Below, in pieces: positions 1-8,413 of a DNA stretch of 64,000 nucleotides. The position numbers were made by a program, and so were the translations under genes. The notes under the pieces are model-generated. The model searched no databases and was not told the DNA's origin. It saw only the letters and a program-made list of their open reading frames with translations. This DNA is from Janthinobacterium sp. SUN073. Its GTDB lineage: Bacteria > Pseudomonadota > Gammaproteobacteria > Burkholderiales > Burkholderiaceae_D. Position 1 is the first letter of the stretch, and each line of letters opens with the position of its first letter. The stretch spans positions 822,681 to 886,680 of the forward strand of contig NZ_JAPUBT010000001.1 in the NCBI RefSeq assembly GCF_030397665.1, written 5' to 3'.

Positions 1-106
1 CTGGATCGATGGCCAGATGGGCTACGCCCTCTCGGCCAGGCTGCCGAAAGCCGAGTTGGGCAAGATCGCCGACGCCGTGTATGCGCAGCTGGAGGTACAT
101 CGCTGA
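1..106 (+). CDS. C-terminal end of a truncated protein, possibly an anti-sigma factor
   Basis: Only the last 34 codons of a plus-strand gene lie in the window, ending in TGA. The visible peptide ends [20 protein letters not shown] then a short basic tail. The pattern of a 'GYAL' strand followed by an amphipathic helix resembles the extracytoplasmic end of RsiW-type anti-sigma factors. Too little is visible to be sure, so the function is a tentative guess. There is no gene between it and the converging glycosylase gene. Confidence 0.4.
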   Translation, partial: WIDGQMGYALSARLPKAELGKIADAVYAQLEVHR

Positions 107-149
107 GCCACGGATAGCCGCTATTGCCGCGTCGGCACGCGTCTGGACG

Positions 150-671
150 TCAGCTGAGCGCGCGCCTCAGTTCCGCATAGGCGTCGACCAGCCGCTGCTT
201 CGAATAGCCGCGATTGAGTCCACTGGGATTGGGCAGTATCCATACGCGCGCGCCGCCGAACCGTTCTGGCTGTTCGCCCCAGTCCACCTGACGTTGTCCC
301 GTCATCGCCGCGTAGGCGGCCTTGCCCAGGAAGGCGATCCACTGCGGCTGCATCAATGCCAGTTTGTGCTGCAGGCCCGCCGCCGCCTGCGCGAACTCGT
401 CTGTCCCCACCTGGTCCGCGCGGCTGGTCGGGCGCCCGACGGCCGCCGTCAAACCCAGCCCGAAACCGAGCACGCTGGCATCGTCTTGCGGCGCCACCAA
501 ATGCGGCGTAAAGCCGGCCAGATGCAATACAGGCCAGAAGCGGTTGCCGCGGCCGAGAAAATGGTGGCCGGCGTCCGCCGCGTCCACACCGGGATTGAGG
601 CCGCAAAAGACCACCTGCAAGCCGGGAGCCAGGATGTCGGGCAAGCCCGGAGCCGTTGTGAGGTATGTCAT
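150..671 (-). CDS. mug: G/U mismatch-specific DNA glycosylase (Mug/TDG family)
   Basis: 173 aa, close to the roughly 168 aa of E. coli Mug. It should excise uracil, or thymine opposite guanine, from double-stranded DNA as the first step of base excision repair. The first motif, GLNPG at residues 24-28, carries the Asn that positions the attacking water in this family. The second motif NPSGLNR, which inserts into the helix, lies near residue 145. I chose the internal ATG (MTYLTT) because the 25 codons upstream do not resemble the family. It converges on the truncated gene at the window edge and is divergent from the oxidoreductase pair. Confidence 0.9.
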   Translation of the reverse strand: MTYLTTAPGLPDILAPGLQVVFCGLNPGVDAADAGHHFLGRGNRFWPVLHLAGFTPHLVAPQDDASVLGFGLGLTAAVGRPTSRADQVGTDEFAQAAAGLQHKLALMQPQWIAFLGKAAYAAMTGQRQVDWGEQPERFGGARVWILPNPSGLNRGYSKQRLVDAYAELRRALS

Positions 672-821
672 GAAAACTCCGCTATCAGAAGCCGCAGTAT
701 GCCACCTGCCCCATGTCCTGCAGCGCAGGGCGGGCGGTGCTACCATCCCGTACTGATGCGCTCATCCGTATGGTGGATGGCCATCGCGCTTTCCCGCGCC
801 ATCCCCCACAGAGGAATAAAC

Positions 822-1298
822 ATGACGACCCTGACCATCAATGGCAAGCAGCACGACCTTGCACTGCCTGAAGACACTCCCCTGCTGTGGGCCTTGCGCG
901 ACGAACTGGGCATGACCGGCACCAAATTCGGTTGCGGCATGGCCCTGTGCGGCGCCTGCACCGTGCACCTCGATGGCGAGGCCATCCGCTCCTGCGTGAC
1001 GCCCGTGTCGGCCGCCGCCGGCAAGCGCATCACCACCATCGAAGCGGTGGGCGAAGACAAGGTCGGCTTTGCGCTACAGCAAGCCTGGCAGGAACACGGC
1101 GTACCACAATGCGGCTATTGCCAGGCTGGCCAGATCATGTCGGCCACGGCCCTGCTGCACAAAACGCCGGCGCCGAACGACAAGCAAATCCGCGAAGCGA
1201 TGAGCGGCAATATCTGCCGCTGCGGCACCTATACGCGCATCCATGCAGCCATCAAGCAGGCCGCGACCAGCATCAACGCGAAAGGAGCGGCCAAATGA
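822..1298 (+). CDS. iorA: (2Fe-2S)-binding small subunit of a molybdenum hydroxylase (isoquinoline 1-oxidoreductase alpha type)
   Basis: 158 aa electron-transfer subunit of the xanthine dehydrogenase/aldehyde oxidase family. The N-terminal plant-ferredoxin-like domain has Cys38, Cys43, Cys46 and Cys58 for one 2Fe-2S cluster. The C-terminal helical domain has Cys97, Cys100, Cys132 and Cys134 (CGYC, CRC) for the second. The ATG follows GAGGAA at a good distance. The stop overlaps the start of the large subunit (ATGA), so the two are surely co-translated. The symbol follows the usual naming for two-subunit enzymes without an FAD subunit. The true substrate, a heteroaromatic compound or an aldehyde, cannot be told from sequence. 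Confidence 0.88.
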   Translation: MTTLTINGKQHDLALPEDTPLLWALRDELGMTGTKFGCGMALCGACTVHLDGEAIRSCVTPVSAAAGKRITTIEAVGEDKVGFALQQAWQEHGVPQCGYCQAGQIMSATALLHKTPAPNDKQIREAMSGNICRCGTYTRIHAAIKQAATSINAKGAAK

Positions 1299-3604
1299 GC
1301 ATCCTTGAAAACATCCCCGCCCCCACTTCGCCTGCGCGGCGCAACTGGCTCAAGGCCGCCGGCGCGCTGGCCGGCCTGACCCTGGTGGCCGCCCCTTCCG
1401 GCCTGGTGATGGCGGCCGACGCCGTCAAATACGGCGGCGACAGTATGGCTGGCGGCGTGGTCGACGACACCCTGGTCTTCCTGTCGATTGCCGCCGACGG
1501 CATCGTCACCATCGTGGCGCACCGCTCCGAAATGGGCCAGGGCATCCGCACCAGCCTGCCCATGGTGGCGGCCGATGAACTGGGCGCTGACTGGGCGCAG
1601 GTGCGCGTGCAGCAGGCGCCCGCCGACGAAGCGCGCTACGGCAGCCAGGATACGGACGGTTCGCGCAGCATGCGCCACTCGTTCCGCGCCATGCGCCACG
1701 TGGGCGCCACGGCGCGCCTGATGCTGGAAACGGCGGCCGCCGTGCGCTGGGACGTGCCCGTGACGGAAGTCAAGGCCGCCAACCATGCGGTCGTGCATGC
1801 TGCCAGCGGGCGCTCGCTGTCCTTCGGCGCGCTGGCCGGGGAAGCGGCCAGATTGCCGGTGCCGCCACGCGCGCGCATCAGCCTCAAAACGGCCGGCGAG
1901 CTGCGCTACATCGGCCAAAGCAGCACGCGCGGCATCGACCTGCACGATATCGTCACGGGCAACACCCACTTCGGCATCGACACGCGCCTCGATGGCATGG
2001 CGTATGCCGTCATCGCCCGCCCGCCCGTCTTTGGCGGCAAGCTGAAAAGCGTGGACAAGACGGCGGCCCTGAAGGTGCCGGGCGTGCTGCGCATCGTCGA
2101 ACTGGCGGGCAGTCCGCCGCCGGCCATGTTCAATCCGCTGGGCGGCGTGGCCGTCATCGCCAGCAACACCTGGGCTGCCATCAAGGGTCGCGAAGCGCTG
2201 GTGCTGGAATGGGAGGATGGCCCGAACGGCGGCTACGATTCGAAGGCTTTCCGCAAGACGCTGGAAGCGGCCGTGCGCCAGCCGGCCAGCCCGGCGCGCG
2301 ACCAGGGCAAGACGGTGGCCACCCTGGCCGCCGCTCCCGCCGCGCGCAAATTCAGTGCAGAATATTATCTGCCCCACCTGGCCCACGCCACCATGGAGCC
2401 GCCCGCCGCCACCGTGCGCATCGCCGATGGCAAGGCCGAAGTATGGGCCTGCGTGCAGGCGCCGCAAGCGACGCGCAGCAACGTGGCCAAGGCCCTGGGT
2501 CTGGCGTATGACGACGTGACCGTCCACGTGACCCTGCTCGGCGGCGGCTTCGGGCGCAAATCGAAACCCGATTTCGCCGTCGAGGCGGCGCTGCTGTCGA
2601 AGGCCATGGATGGCGCGCCCGTCAAGCTGACGTGGACGCGCGACGACGACCTGCAGCACGACTACCTGCACACGGTGTCCGTCGAGCGGCTGGAAGCATC
2701 GCTCGACGCCAAAGGCCATCCCACCGCCTGGCTGCACCGCACGGCTGCACCCACCATCACCTCGACCTTTGCCTCCGGCGCGAACAAGCAGGCGCCGTTC
2801 GAGCTGGGCATGTCGGCCATCAACGTGCCGTATGCGATTGCGAACATCCGCGTCGAAGTGCCGGAAGTACCAGCCCACACGCGCATCGGCTGGTTCCGTT
2901 CCGTCTCGAACATCCCGCACGCGTTTGCCATCCAGTCGTTCACGGCCGAACTGGCGCATGCGGCAAAGCGCGACCACCGCGACTACCTGCTGGCACTGCT
3001 GGGTCCTGCGCGCAAGATCAACCCGGCCGACTTGTCCGATGGCTGGAACTATGGCGAAGACCCGGCGAAGTATCCGGTCGACATCGGCCGCATGCGCCAC
3101 GTGATCGAGCTGGCGACAGCCAAGGCGGGCTGGGGCCGCAAGCTGCCCAAGGGCCGGGGACTGGGCCTGGCCGTGTCCTACAGCTTTGTCACCTATGTGG
3201 CGGCCGTGATCGAGGTGGAGATCAACGCGGCCGGTGAAGTCATCGTGCCCAGGGTCGATATCGCCATGGATTGCGGACCGCAGATCAACCCGGACCGCGT
3301 GCGCTCGCAGATCGAGGGCGCCTGCATCATGGGCCTGTCCCTGGCCATGAGCGGCGAAATCAGTTTCAAGAATGGCCGGGTCGAGCAAAGCAATTTCCAC
3401 GACTACGCCGTGCTGCGCGCCGCCGACGCGCCGCGCGTGATCCACACGCACCTGGTGCCGGGCACCCTGGACATGGAGCTGGGCGGCGTGGGCGAGCCGG
3501 CCACGCCGCCCATCGCGCCGGCCCTGTGCAACGCCATCTTCGCCGCCACGGGCAAGCGCATCCGCGCCCTGCCCGTCGGCATGCAACTGGCGAAAAAGGC
3601 TTAA
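1295..3604 (+). CDS. iorB: Molybdopterin-binding large subunit of a periplasmic molybdenum hydroxylase (isoquinoline 1-oxidoreductase beta type)
   Basis: 769 aa catalytic subunit. The N-terminus has a twin-arginine signal: RRNWLK at residues 15-20, a hydrophobic stretch, then VMAAD as probable cleavage site. The folded heterodimer is therefore probably exported by Tat with iorA carried along. GGGFGRKS in the middle and GVGEPATPP near the end are molybdenum-hydroxylase motifs; Glu734 in the latter is the expected catalytic base. No FAD subunit is encoded nearby, fitting enzymes that pass electrons to a membrane cytochrome. The stop codon shares the palindrome TTAA with the stop of the converging MFS gene. 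Confidence 0.88.
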   Translation: MSILENIPAPTSPARRNWLKAAGALAGLTLVAAPSGLVMAADAVKYGGDSMAGGVVDDTLVFLSIAADGIVTIVAHRSEMGQGIRTSLPMVAADELGADWAQVRVQQAPADEARYGSQDTDGSRSMRHSFRAMRHVGATARLMLETAAAVRWDVPVTEVKAANHAVVHAASGRSLSFGALAGEAARLPVPPRARISLKTAGELRYIGQSSTRGIDLHDIVTGNTHFGIDTRLDGMAYAVIARPPVFGGKLKSVDKTAALKVPGVLRIVELAGSPPPAMFNPLGGVAVIASNTWAAIKGREALVLEWEDGPNGGYDSKAFRKTLEAAVRQPASPARDQGKTVATLAAAPAARKFSAEYYLPHLAHATMEPPAATVRIADGKAEVWACVQAPQATRSNVAKALGLAYDDVTVHVTLLGGGFGRKSKPDFAVEAALLSKAMDGAPVKLTWTRDDDLQHDYLHTVSVERLEASLDAKGHPTAWLHRTAAPTITSTFASGANKQAPFELGMSAINVPYAIANIRVEVPEVPAHTRIGWFRSVSNIPHAFAIQSFTAELAHAAKRDHRDYLLALLGPARKINPADLSDGWNYGEDPAKYPVDIGRMRHVIELATAKAGWGRKLPKGRGLGLAVSYSFVTYVAAVIEVEINAAGEVIVPRVDIAMDCGPQINPDRVRSQIEGACIMGLSLAMSGEISFKNGRVEQSNFHDYAVLRAADAPRVIHTHLVPGTLDMELGGVGEPATPPIAPALCNAIFAATGKRIRALPVGMQLAKKA

Positions 3605-4779
3605 GTCCGCCGCGCGGCGGGCAACTGCAGCAGCAGGGCCACGGCGGCGACCAAGGCGGCACCAGCCGCCAGCAGCCACATGGGCCAGTCGAGCAGGAGC
3701 AGCAACCCGCCCGTGGCGGCGCCGATGGCGCTGCCCAGGTACAGCGCCGATTCGTTGAGGGCGATGGCCAGGTTGCCGTCGCCCTGCCGCGCGCGCACGG
3801 CCAGCAACTGCTGGTTCTGCGGCACTTGCAGGGCCCAGCCAGCCGCGCCCCACAACGCAATCGGCGCCAGCATCAGCCAGGCCGACCAGCCGGCCGCCAG
3901 CGGCAGCACGCACAGGGCAAGCGCCAGCAGCAGCAAGATGCACCAGGTCAGTTTCGGCGCCGCCACCTTGTCCGCCCATGGCCCCACCAGCATGCTGCCC
4001 GTGATCCCTCCCACGCCCCACGCCCACAGGAACGGCGTGCTGGAAACCGCTGCGCCGTGCGCGGACCATGCCAGCAGCGGCGCGATAAACGTGTACATGC
4101 CCAGGCTGGCGACGGCCGCCAGCAAGGATACCAGCAGAATGAGCAGCACCCGCCCATCGGCCAGCAAGGCCAGCTTGCCGCGCAGTGACATGGCCGGCGC
4201 CACTGGCAGCGCGGGCAGCTTCCACAGCAAGCCGGCCAGCGCCAGCGCGCCAAGGACGGCGACCAGCCACAGGGCCGCAGTCCAGCCCAGCTGCTGCGCC
4301 AGTAACAGGCTCAATGGCACGCCCAGCACCGTGCCGCCCGCCATGCCGCCCATGATCACGCCGATGGCCTTGCCCCGCTGCTGCGGCGCCGACACGCCCG
4401 CCGCCGCCGCGATACCCAGCGCCAGGTAGACACCGGCCCCGATGCCGGCCATGGCCCGCCAGGCCAGCAAACTGGCAAATCCGGGTGCCAGCGCGCTGGC
4501 CCCGTTCGCCAGCACGAACACGCCCAGGGCGAGCAACAGGCCGGAGCGCTGCGCGCGCGCCGGCAGCAAAGCCACGACCAGCGGCGAGCCGAGGCCATAG
4601 GCCAGGGTAAATGCCGTCACCAGTTGCGCGGCCATCGCCAGCGAGATGGAAAAGGCACTGGCGATCAGCGGCATCAAGCCCGCCGTCACATACGAGGCCA
4701 TGCCCAGCGCGAACGCGCCCACGGCGATCAGGTAGACGGTGAGGGGAAGAACGGCACGGGAGGAAGAAGAGTCAGACAT
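3601..4779 (-). CDS. MFS transporter, DHA1 (drug/sugar exporter) family
   Basis: 392 aa, consistent with a 12-helix major facilitator, with long hydrophobic segments throughout and a soluble N-terminus. The segment from YGLGSPLV through LLPARAQRSG matches the usual loop 2-3 region (motif A-like), and GIGAGVYLALG matches motif C of antiporters. It probably exports a small molecule or drug with proton exchange; the substrate is unknown. It is divergent from an XRE-type regulator across a 110-bp AT-rich gap with an inverted repeat, so that regulator probably controls it. Its stop overlaps the iorB stop by four bases. Confidence 0.85.
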   Translation of the reverse strand: MSDSSSSRAVLPLTVYLIAVGAFALGMASYVTAGLMPLIASAFSISLAMAAQLVTAFTLAYGLGSPLVVALLPARAQRSGLLLALGVFVLANGASALAPGFASLLAWRAMAGIGAGVYLALGIAAAAGVSAPQQRGKAIGVIMGGMAGGTVLGVPLSLLLAQQLGWTAALWLVAVLGALALAGLLWKLPALPVAPAMSLRGKLALLADGRVLLILLVSLLAAVASLGMYTFIAPLLAWSAHGAAVSSTPFLWAWGVGGITGSMLVGPWADKVAAPKLTWCILLLLALALCVLPLAAGWSAWLMLAPIALWGAAGWALQVPQNQQLLAVRARQGDGNLAIALNESALYLGSAIGAATGGLLLLLDWPMWLLAAGAALVAAVALLLQLPAARRT

Positions 4780-4821
4780 GGGCCAGCTTTCGGGAAGAAA
4801 ACGGGCATTCTGGAATACAAT

Positions 4822-4848
4822 ATAAACAATTACAATTTAACTGTTTAT
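4822..4848. promoter_or_regulatory. Putative operator between the MFS exporter and the XRE regulator
   Basis: Inverted repeat ATAAACA-N13-TGTTTAT in an AT-rich gap, roughly midway between the two divergent starts. Its position suits a site bound by the neighbouring helix-turn-helix protein. No binding data can be inferred beyond symmetry and placement. Confidence 0.5.
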
Positions 4849-4889
4849 GCTATTACTGATAGCAACAGGTTCACAGGAGAGACCGCAGC

Positions 4890-5687
4890 ATGCGCACTTT
4901 GACCCGCACCCGCCACGAACTGGCCGCCTACCTGCAGGCGCGGCGCGCGCGGCTGTCGCCGGAAGACGTGGGCTTGCCCGGCGGTGGAAGGCGGCGTACG
5001 CCGGGCTTGCGCCGCGAAGAAGTGGCGGCGCTGGCCGGCGTGGGGCTGACCTGGTACACCTGGCTGGAGCAGGGGCGCGACATCGGCGTCTCCAGCGCCT
5101 TTCTCGACAAACTGGCCGAAGTGCTGAAACTGGACGGGGGCGAGCGCCGCCACCTGTTCCTGCTGGCGCATGCGCGTCCGCCGGCCGAAGAGGGCAAGAC
5201 GTATTGCGTGGTGCCGCCGCTGGTGCGCCGCCTGATGCACGAGCTGGCGCATCCGGCCTATGTGCTCAATCTGCGCTGGGACGTGCTGGCGTTCAATGCG
5301 GGCGCGGACGCCCTGTTTGGCTTCGGCGCGCATGCCGCCTCGCGCCGCAACCTGCTGTGGCTATTGTTTACCGACCCGCCGCTGCGCTCGCGCTTCGTGG
5401 CCTGGGAAGAGCAGGCGCCGCTGATGCTGTCGAGCTTTCGCCGCGATTACGCGCGCGCCACGCAGGAAGCCGATATCCACGCGCTGGTGGAAGAACTGGA
5501 AAAAGTCTCGCCCGAGTTCAAGCGATGGTGGCGCCGCCACGACGTGCATGCGCCGTGCGACGGCGTGCGCCGCCTGACATTCGACGGCGAGCAGGTCGCG
5601 TATGAACACACCTCGCTGACCATCGATGCGGACCGCCATTTGCGGCTGGTCGTGTATGCGCGCCAGCTGGAAGAAGAAACGCCGTAG
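4890..5687 (+). CDS. XRE-family transcriptional regulator with MmyB-like ligand-binding domain
   Basis: 265 aa. Residues about 8-70 form a helix-turn-helix domain with the diagnostic stretch RRTPGLRREEVAALAGVGLTW followed by YTWLEQGRDI. The rest (about 100-260) matches the MmyB-type domain, with a conserved LRWDVLAFNAGADALFG segment. Members of this family often repress a divergent oxidoreductase or exporter gene and may bind a fatty acid or similar ligand. Here the divergent partner is an MFS transporter. An ATG after ACAGGAGAG gives a strong start. No terminator follows on this strand; the A-run after the stop belongs to the tRNA terminator on the other strand. Confidence 0.9.
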   Translation: MRTLTRTRHELAAYLQARRARLSPEDVGLPGGGRRRTPGLRREEVAALAGVGLTWYTWLEQGRDIGVSSAFLDKLAEVLKLDGGERRHLFLLAHARPPAEEGKTYCVVPPLVRRLMHELAHPAYVLNLRWDVLAFNAGADALFGFGAHAASRRNLLWLLFTDPPLRSRFVAWEEQAPLMLSSFRRDYARATQEADIHALVEELEKVSPEFKRWWRRHDVHAPCDGVRRLTFDGEQVAYEHTSLTIDADRHLRLVVYARQLEEETP

Positions 5688-5691
5688 AACG

Positions 5692-5726
5692 AAAAAACCG
5701 CCGGCCCTCTTGCGAGGAACCAGCGG
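5692..5726 (-). terminator. Rho-independent terminator of the downstream tRNA-fMet copy
   Basis: On the minus strand CCGCTGG pairs with CCGGCGG (one wobble) around an inner CCTC-GCAA-GAGG hairpin, followed by six T residues. It directly follows the CCA end of the tRNA. Confidence 0.85.
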
Positions 5727-5734
5727 CTTCGAAA

Positions 5735-5811
5735 TGGTTGCGGGGACAGGATTTGAACCTGTGACCTTCGGGTTATGAGCCCGACGAGCTGCCAGACTGC
5801 TCCACCCCGCA
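5735..5811 (-). tRNA. Initiator tRNA-fMet (CAT), copy 2 in transcription order
   Basis: 77 nt including an encoded CCA. The anticodon stem has the three consecutive G:C pairs (GGG/CCC) unique to bacterial initiator tRNA, flanking the loop with CAT. The D-arm AGCAGTCTGGCAGCTCGT and T-arm with GTTCAAAT are normal. Position 1 is T and position 72 is A, so a weak U1:A72 pair replaces the usual C1/A72 mismatch. It is identical to the copy 142 bp upstream. A TATAAT lies just before it (5817-5822, minus strand) with TTTACG 18 bp further upstream. Confidence 0.96.
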
Positions 5812-5908
5812 CTCGAATTATATACCAGATTGTTGCGCGGCGTAAAGGGAGAGAATTGACAATCTCATTCCTGCCCCGCCTGCCGGAGTTTGCCGCTGGC
5901 CGGCAATG

Positions 5909-5946
5909 GAAAAAGCCGCTGATCTTTTGCAAGAGTCAGCGGCTTT
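5909..5946 (-). terminator. Terminator between the two tRNA-fMet genes
   Basis: On the minus strand AAGCCGCTGA pairs exactly with TCAGCGGCTT around a 13-nt loop, followed by a T-run. The upstream tRNA copy therefore seems to end its own transcript. Confidence 0.85.
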
Positions 5947-5953
5947 CCGGTAT

Positions 5954-6030
5954 TGGTTGCGGGGACAGGATTTGAACCTGTGACCTTCGGGTTATGAGCC
6001 CGACGAGCTGCCAGACTGCTCCACCCCGCA
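5954..6030 (-). tRNA. Initiator tRNA-fMet (CAT), copy 1 in transcription order
   Basis: 77 nt, identical to the second copy, with the initiator-specific GGG/CCC anticodon stem and encoded CCA. The flanking CGAATTATA upstream is also shared, so the duplication took in part of the promoter. U1:A72 is again present. Confidence 0.96.
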
Positions 6031-6035
6031 CTCGA

Positions 6036-6065
6036 ATTATAAGGGCAAACGGGTGGCTTAGGCAA
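6036..6065 (-). promoter_or_regulatory. Promoter of tRNA-fMet copy 1
   Basis: On the minus strand TTGCCT, an 18-bp spacer and a perfect TATAAT sit just before the tRNA 5' end. Confidence 0.6.
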
Positions 6066-6229
6066 TAGCTATCTCAACTTAGACTGCAATAGAACTATTT
6101 AATTAAAAAGGGTCGACCAATTGCTGCTTGGCATGTTGTCCGCCCGTCACGCCACGCCGCACGCAATCGGTGTACAGTAAGCGTTACACTATCGACTTAC
6201 CCGATGCCATCCCTACTCCAAGCCTGCCC

Positions 6230-6808
6230 ATGAAATTCTGCTCCGAATGCGCCCATCCTGTCAGCCTGTCCATTCCGGAAGGCGACAACCGTCCGCGCTA
6301 TGTCTGCGCCAACTGCGACGCCATCCATTACCAGAACCCGAAAATGGTCGTCGGTTCCATTCCCGTCTGGGAAGAGGATGGCCAGCTGCAGGTCTTGCTG
6401 TGCAAGCGCGCCATCGAGCCGCGCCTGGGCTACTGGACCCTGCCGGCCGGCTTCATGGAAAACGACGAGACCACGTCGGACGCGGCCGAGCGCGAAACGG
6501 TGGAAGAAGCGGGCGCCAATATCGAGCTGGGGCCCCTGTTTTCGCTGCTCAACGTGCAGCGCGTGCACCAGGTGCACCTGTTCTACCTGGCGCGTTTGCG
6601 CGACCTCGATTTCGCACCGGGTATCGAAAGCCTGGAGGTGCGGCTGTTTACGGAAGCGCAGATTCCCTGGGATGACCTGGCCTTTCCCACCATCCGCGCC
6701 ACCCTGGAACTGTTCTTTGCCGACCGCGTGAAAATCCGCGAAGGCGGCAGCTATGGTTTCCATACGGGCGACATCACGCGCCCGATGGCGCGCACGGATG
6801 CCGAGTAA
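6230..6808 (+). CDS. Nudix hydrolase with N-terminal zinc ribbon
   Basis: 192 aa. Cys4/Cys7 and Cys26/Cys29 form a small zinc ribbon. A textbook Nudix box spans residues 74-96 (G74, E80, R88, E89, E92, E93, G95), giving divalent-metal-dependent cleavage of a nucleoside diphosphate linked to another group. Zinc ribbon plus Nudix occurs in NADH pyrophosphatase-like and ADP-ribose-type enzymes, but this protein is shorter than NudC, so the substrate is open. I used the ATG before KFCSEC because the upstream codons are not conserved-looking. It is 30 bp upstream of aat and may be co-transcribed with it. Confidence 0.9.
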   Translation: MKFCSECAHPVSLSIPEGDNRPRYVCANCDAIHYQNPKMVVGSIPVWEEDGQLQVLLCKRAIEPRLGYWTLPAGFMENDETTSDAAERETVEEAGANIELGPLFSLLNVQRVHQVHLFYLARLRDLDFAPGIESLEVRLFTEAQIPWDDLAFPTIRATLELFFADRVKIREGGSYGFHTGDITRPMARTDAE

Positions 6809-6838
6809 GCCCATCCACCCCATTACCATTGCGATGGC

Positions 6839-7555
6839 ATGATTCCCTGGCTCGATATCCACACCCCCTTTCCCGACGTTTCGCGCGCCCTCACCGATGA
6901 AGCGCCCGGCCTGCTGGCGGCCGGCGCCGACCTGTCGCCCGCACGCCTGCTCGACGCCTACCGGCACGGCATCTTCCCCTGGTTTTCCGAGGGCCAGCCC
7001 ATACTCTGGTGGAGCACCGATCCGCGCATGGTGCTGATGACGGAGGACTTCAAGGTCTCCGACAGCCTGGCCAAGGCCATCCGCAAGGTCGAACGCGGCG
7101 CCGCCACGGACGGGCGCTGGCAGCTGCGCTTCGACGGCGATTTCGAGGCCGTCATGCGCGCCTGCGCCGCGCCGCGCAAGGATGGCCCGGGCACCTGGAT
7201 TTCCGACGAAATCATCGCCGGCTACACGGGCTTGCACAAGCTGGGCTACGCGCACTCGTCGGAACTGTGGCTGGACGGCGAACTGGTGGGCGGCGCGTAT
7301 GGCGTGTCGATCGGGCGCATGTTCTATGGCGAATCGATGTTTGCGCGCGTCTCGGATGGTTCGAAGATCGCGCTGGCGCAGCTGGTGCGCTTTTTGCAGG
7401 CGCGCGGCGTGACCATGATTGACTGCCAGCAAGAAACAAAACACCTGGCCTCGCTGGGCGCGGCGCCCATTTCGCGCGCGCGCTTCCTGGCCCACGTGCG
7501 CGTCGCCATTGAAGCCGAGCAAATCACCGATTGGCATGCTGCGCCAGCGGCGTAA
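6839..7555 (+). CDS. aat: Leucyl/phenylalanyl-tRNA--protein transferase
   Basis: 238 aa, normal for the family. It transfers Leu or Phe from aminoacyl-tRNA to proteins with N-terminal Arg or Lys, marking them for ClpS/ClpAP in the N-end rule pathway. Family hallmarks include [20 protein letters not shown] near residue 45 and [21 protein letters not shown] near residue 140, followed by FYGESMF. It is followed after 60 bp by bpt, which completes the bacterial N-end-rule branch, and then by pyrD further on, an arrangement common in betaproteobacteria. Confidence 0.96.
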   Translation: MIPWLDIHTPFPDVSRALTDEAPGLLAAGADLSPARLLDAYRHGIFPWFSEGQPILWWSTDPRMVLMTEDFKVSDSLAKAIRKVERGAATDGRWQLRFDGDFEAVMRACAAPRKDGPGTWISDEIIAGYTGLHKLGYAHSSELWLDGELVGGAYGVSIGRMFYGESMFARVSDGSKIALAQLVRFLQARGVTMIDCQQETKHLASLGAAPISRARFLAHVRVAIEAEQITDWHAAPAA

Positions 7556-7615
7556 AAAAGCTATGATAGCTTCACACAGACATCCATTGCTGCGGCCAGA
7601 CCAGACAGGATCAGC

Positions 7616-8338
7616 ATGACGCACCTGAACGAACTACCGTTTGCCACCCTGCAGTTCTACACGACGGCGCCCTACCCATGCAGCTACCTGGACGACCGCC
7701 AGGCCCGCTCGCAGGTGGCCACGCCTTCGCACCTGATCAACAGCGACGTGTATTCGGAACTGGTGCGCAACGGCTTTCGTCGCAGCGGCATCTTCACCTA
7801 CCGGCCGTACTGCGACGGCTGCCAGGCCTGCATCCCCGTGCGCGTGGTGGCGCAATCGTTCACGCCCAACCGCAACCAGCGCCGCGCCTGGAACCGGCAC
7901 GCCGACCTGCAGGCGGGCGTGGCCACCCTGTCCTTCCTCGACGAGCATTACGAGCTGTATCTGCGCTACCAGAGCACGCGCCACGCGGGCGGCGGCATGG
8001 ACCAGGACAGCCGCGACCAGTACGCGCAATTTTTGCTGCAAAGCCGGGTCAACACGCGCCTGGTGGAGTTTCGCGATGCCGACGGCATCCTGCGCATGGT
8101 CAGCATCATCGACGTGCTGGCCGATGGCCTGTCGTCCGTCTACACGTTTTTCGATCCCGACGTGCCGGGCGCCTCGTACGGCACCTACAACGTGCTGTGG
8201 CAAATCGCCCAGGCGCGCGAACTGGGCCTGCCCTACATCTATCTGGGCTACTGGATAGAACAAAGCCCGAAGATGGCATATAAAACCAACTTCAAGCCGC
8301 TGGAAGCGCGCATCAAGGGGCAGTGGGTGGTGATGTAA
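7616..8338 (+). CDS. bpt: Aspartate/glutamate leucyltransferase (arginyl-transferase fold)
   Basis: 240 aa, typical of Bpt. It conjugates Leu to proteins with N-terminal Asp or Glu, converting secondary into primary destabilizing residues. Family features are [11 protein letters not shown] near the N-terminus, the [15 protein letters not shown] cluster near residue 62, and [20 protein letters not shown] near the C-terminus. The pairing with aat supports the call. It converges on the tricorn-like gene, with a GGGGTCGGACCC palindrome in between. Confidence 0.95.
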   Translation: MTHLNELPFATLQFYTTAPYPCSYLDDRQARSQVATPSHLINSDVYSELVRNGFRRSGIFTYRPYCDGCQACIPVRVVAQSFTPNRNQRRAWNRHADLQAGVATLSFLDEHYELYLRYQSTRHAGGGMDQDSRDQYAQFLLQSRVNTRLVEFRDADGILRMVSIIDVLADGLSSVYTFFDPDVPGASYGTYNVLWQIAQARELGLPYIYLGYWIEQSPKMAYKTNFKPLEARIKGQWVVM

Positions 8339-8361
8339 ATCAAACCCGACGGCGAAGGGCC

Positions 8362-8388
8362 GGGGTCGGACCCTCAGGGTCCGACCCC
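8362..8388. repeat. REP-like palindrome, copy 1
   Basis: Perfect 13-bp arms (GGGGTCGGACCCT and its complement) around one central base, placed between two converging genes. A copy with the complementary centre base occurs at 21845-21871 and a related element at 25667-25734. The stem could also act in transcription termination, but no T-run follows. Confidence 0.85.
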
Positions 8389-8413
8389 AGTCTTTGCAAC
8401 GGGGGTTTCCGTT

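Noticed and set aside
9..821. Upstream extension of the iorA frame
   Set aside because: Antisense of the mug gene and its promoter; the ferredoxin-type domain starts at the ATG at 822 with a ribosome site.
1229..4270. Very long minus-strand open frame (1013 codons) opposite iorB and the MFS gene
   Set aside because: Its translation is Arg/Ala/Gly/His-rich with no motif, and it is the antisense shadow of the iorB frame and runs into the MFS coding region. High GC content leaves few stop codons in such frames.
5735..6030. Possibility that the two tRNA genes are elongator tRNA-Met
   Set aside because: The three G:C pairs in the anticodon stem are the initiator-specific feature; the elongator form lacks them.
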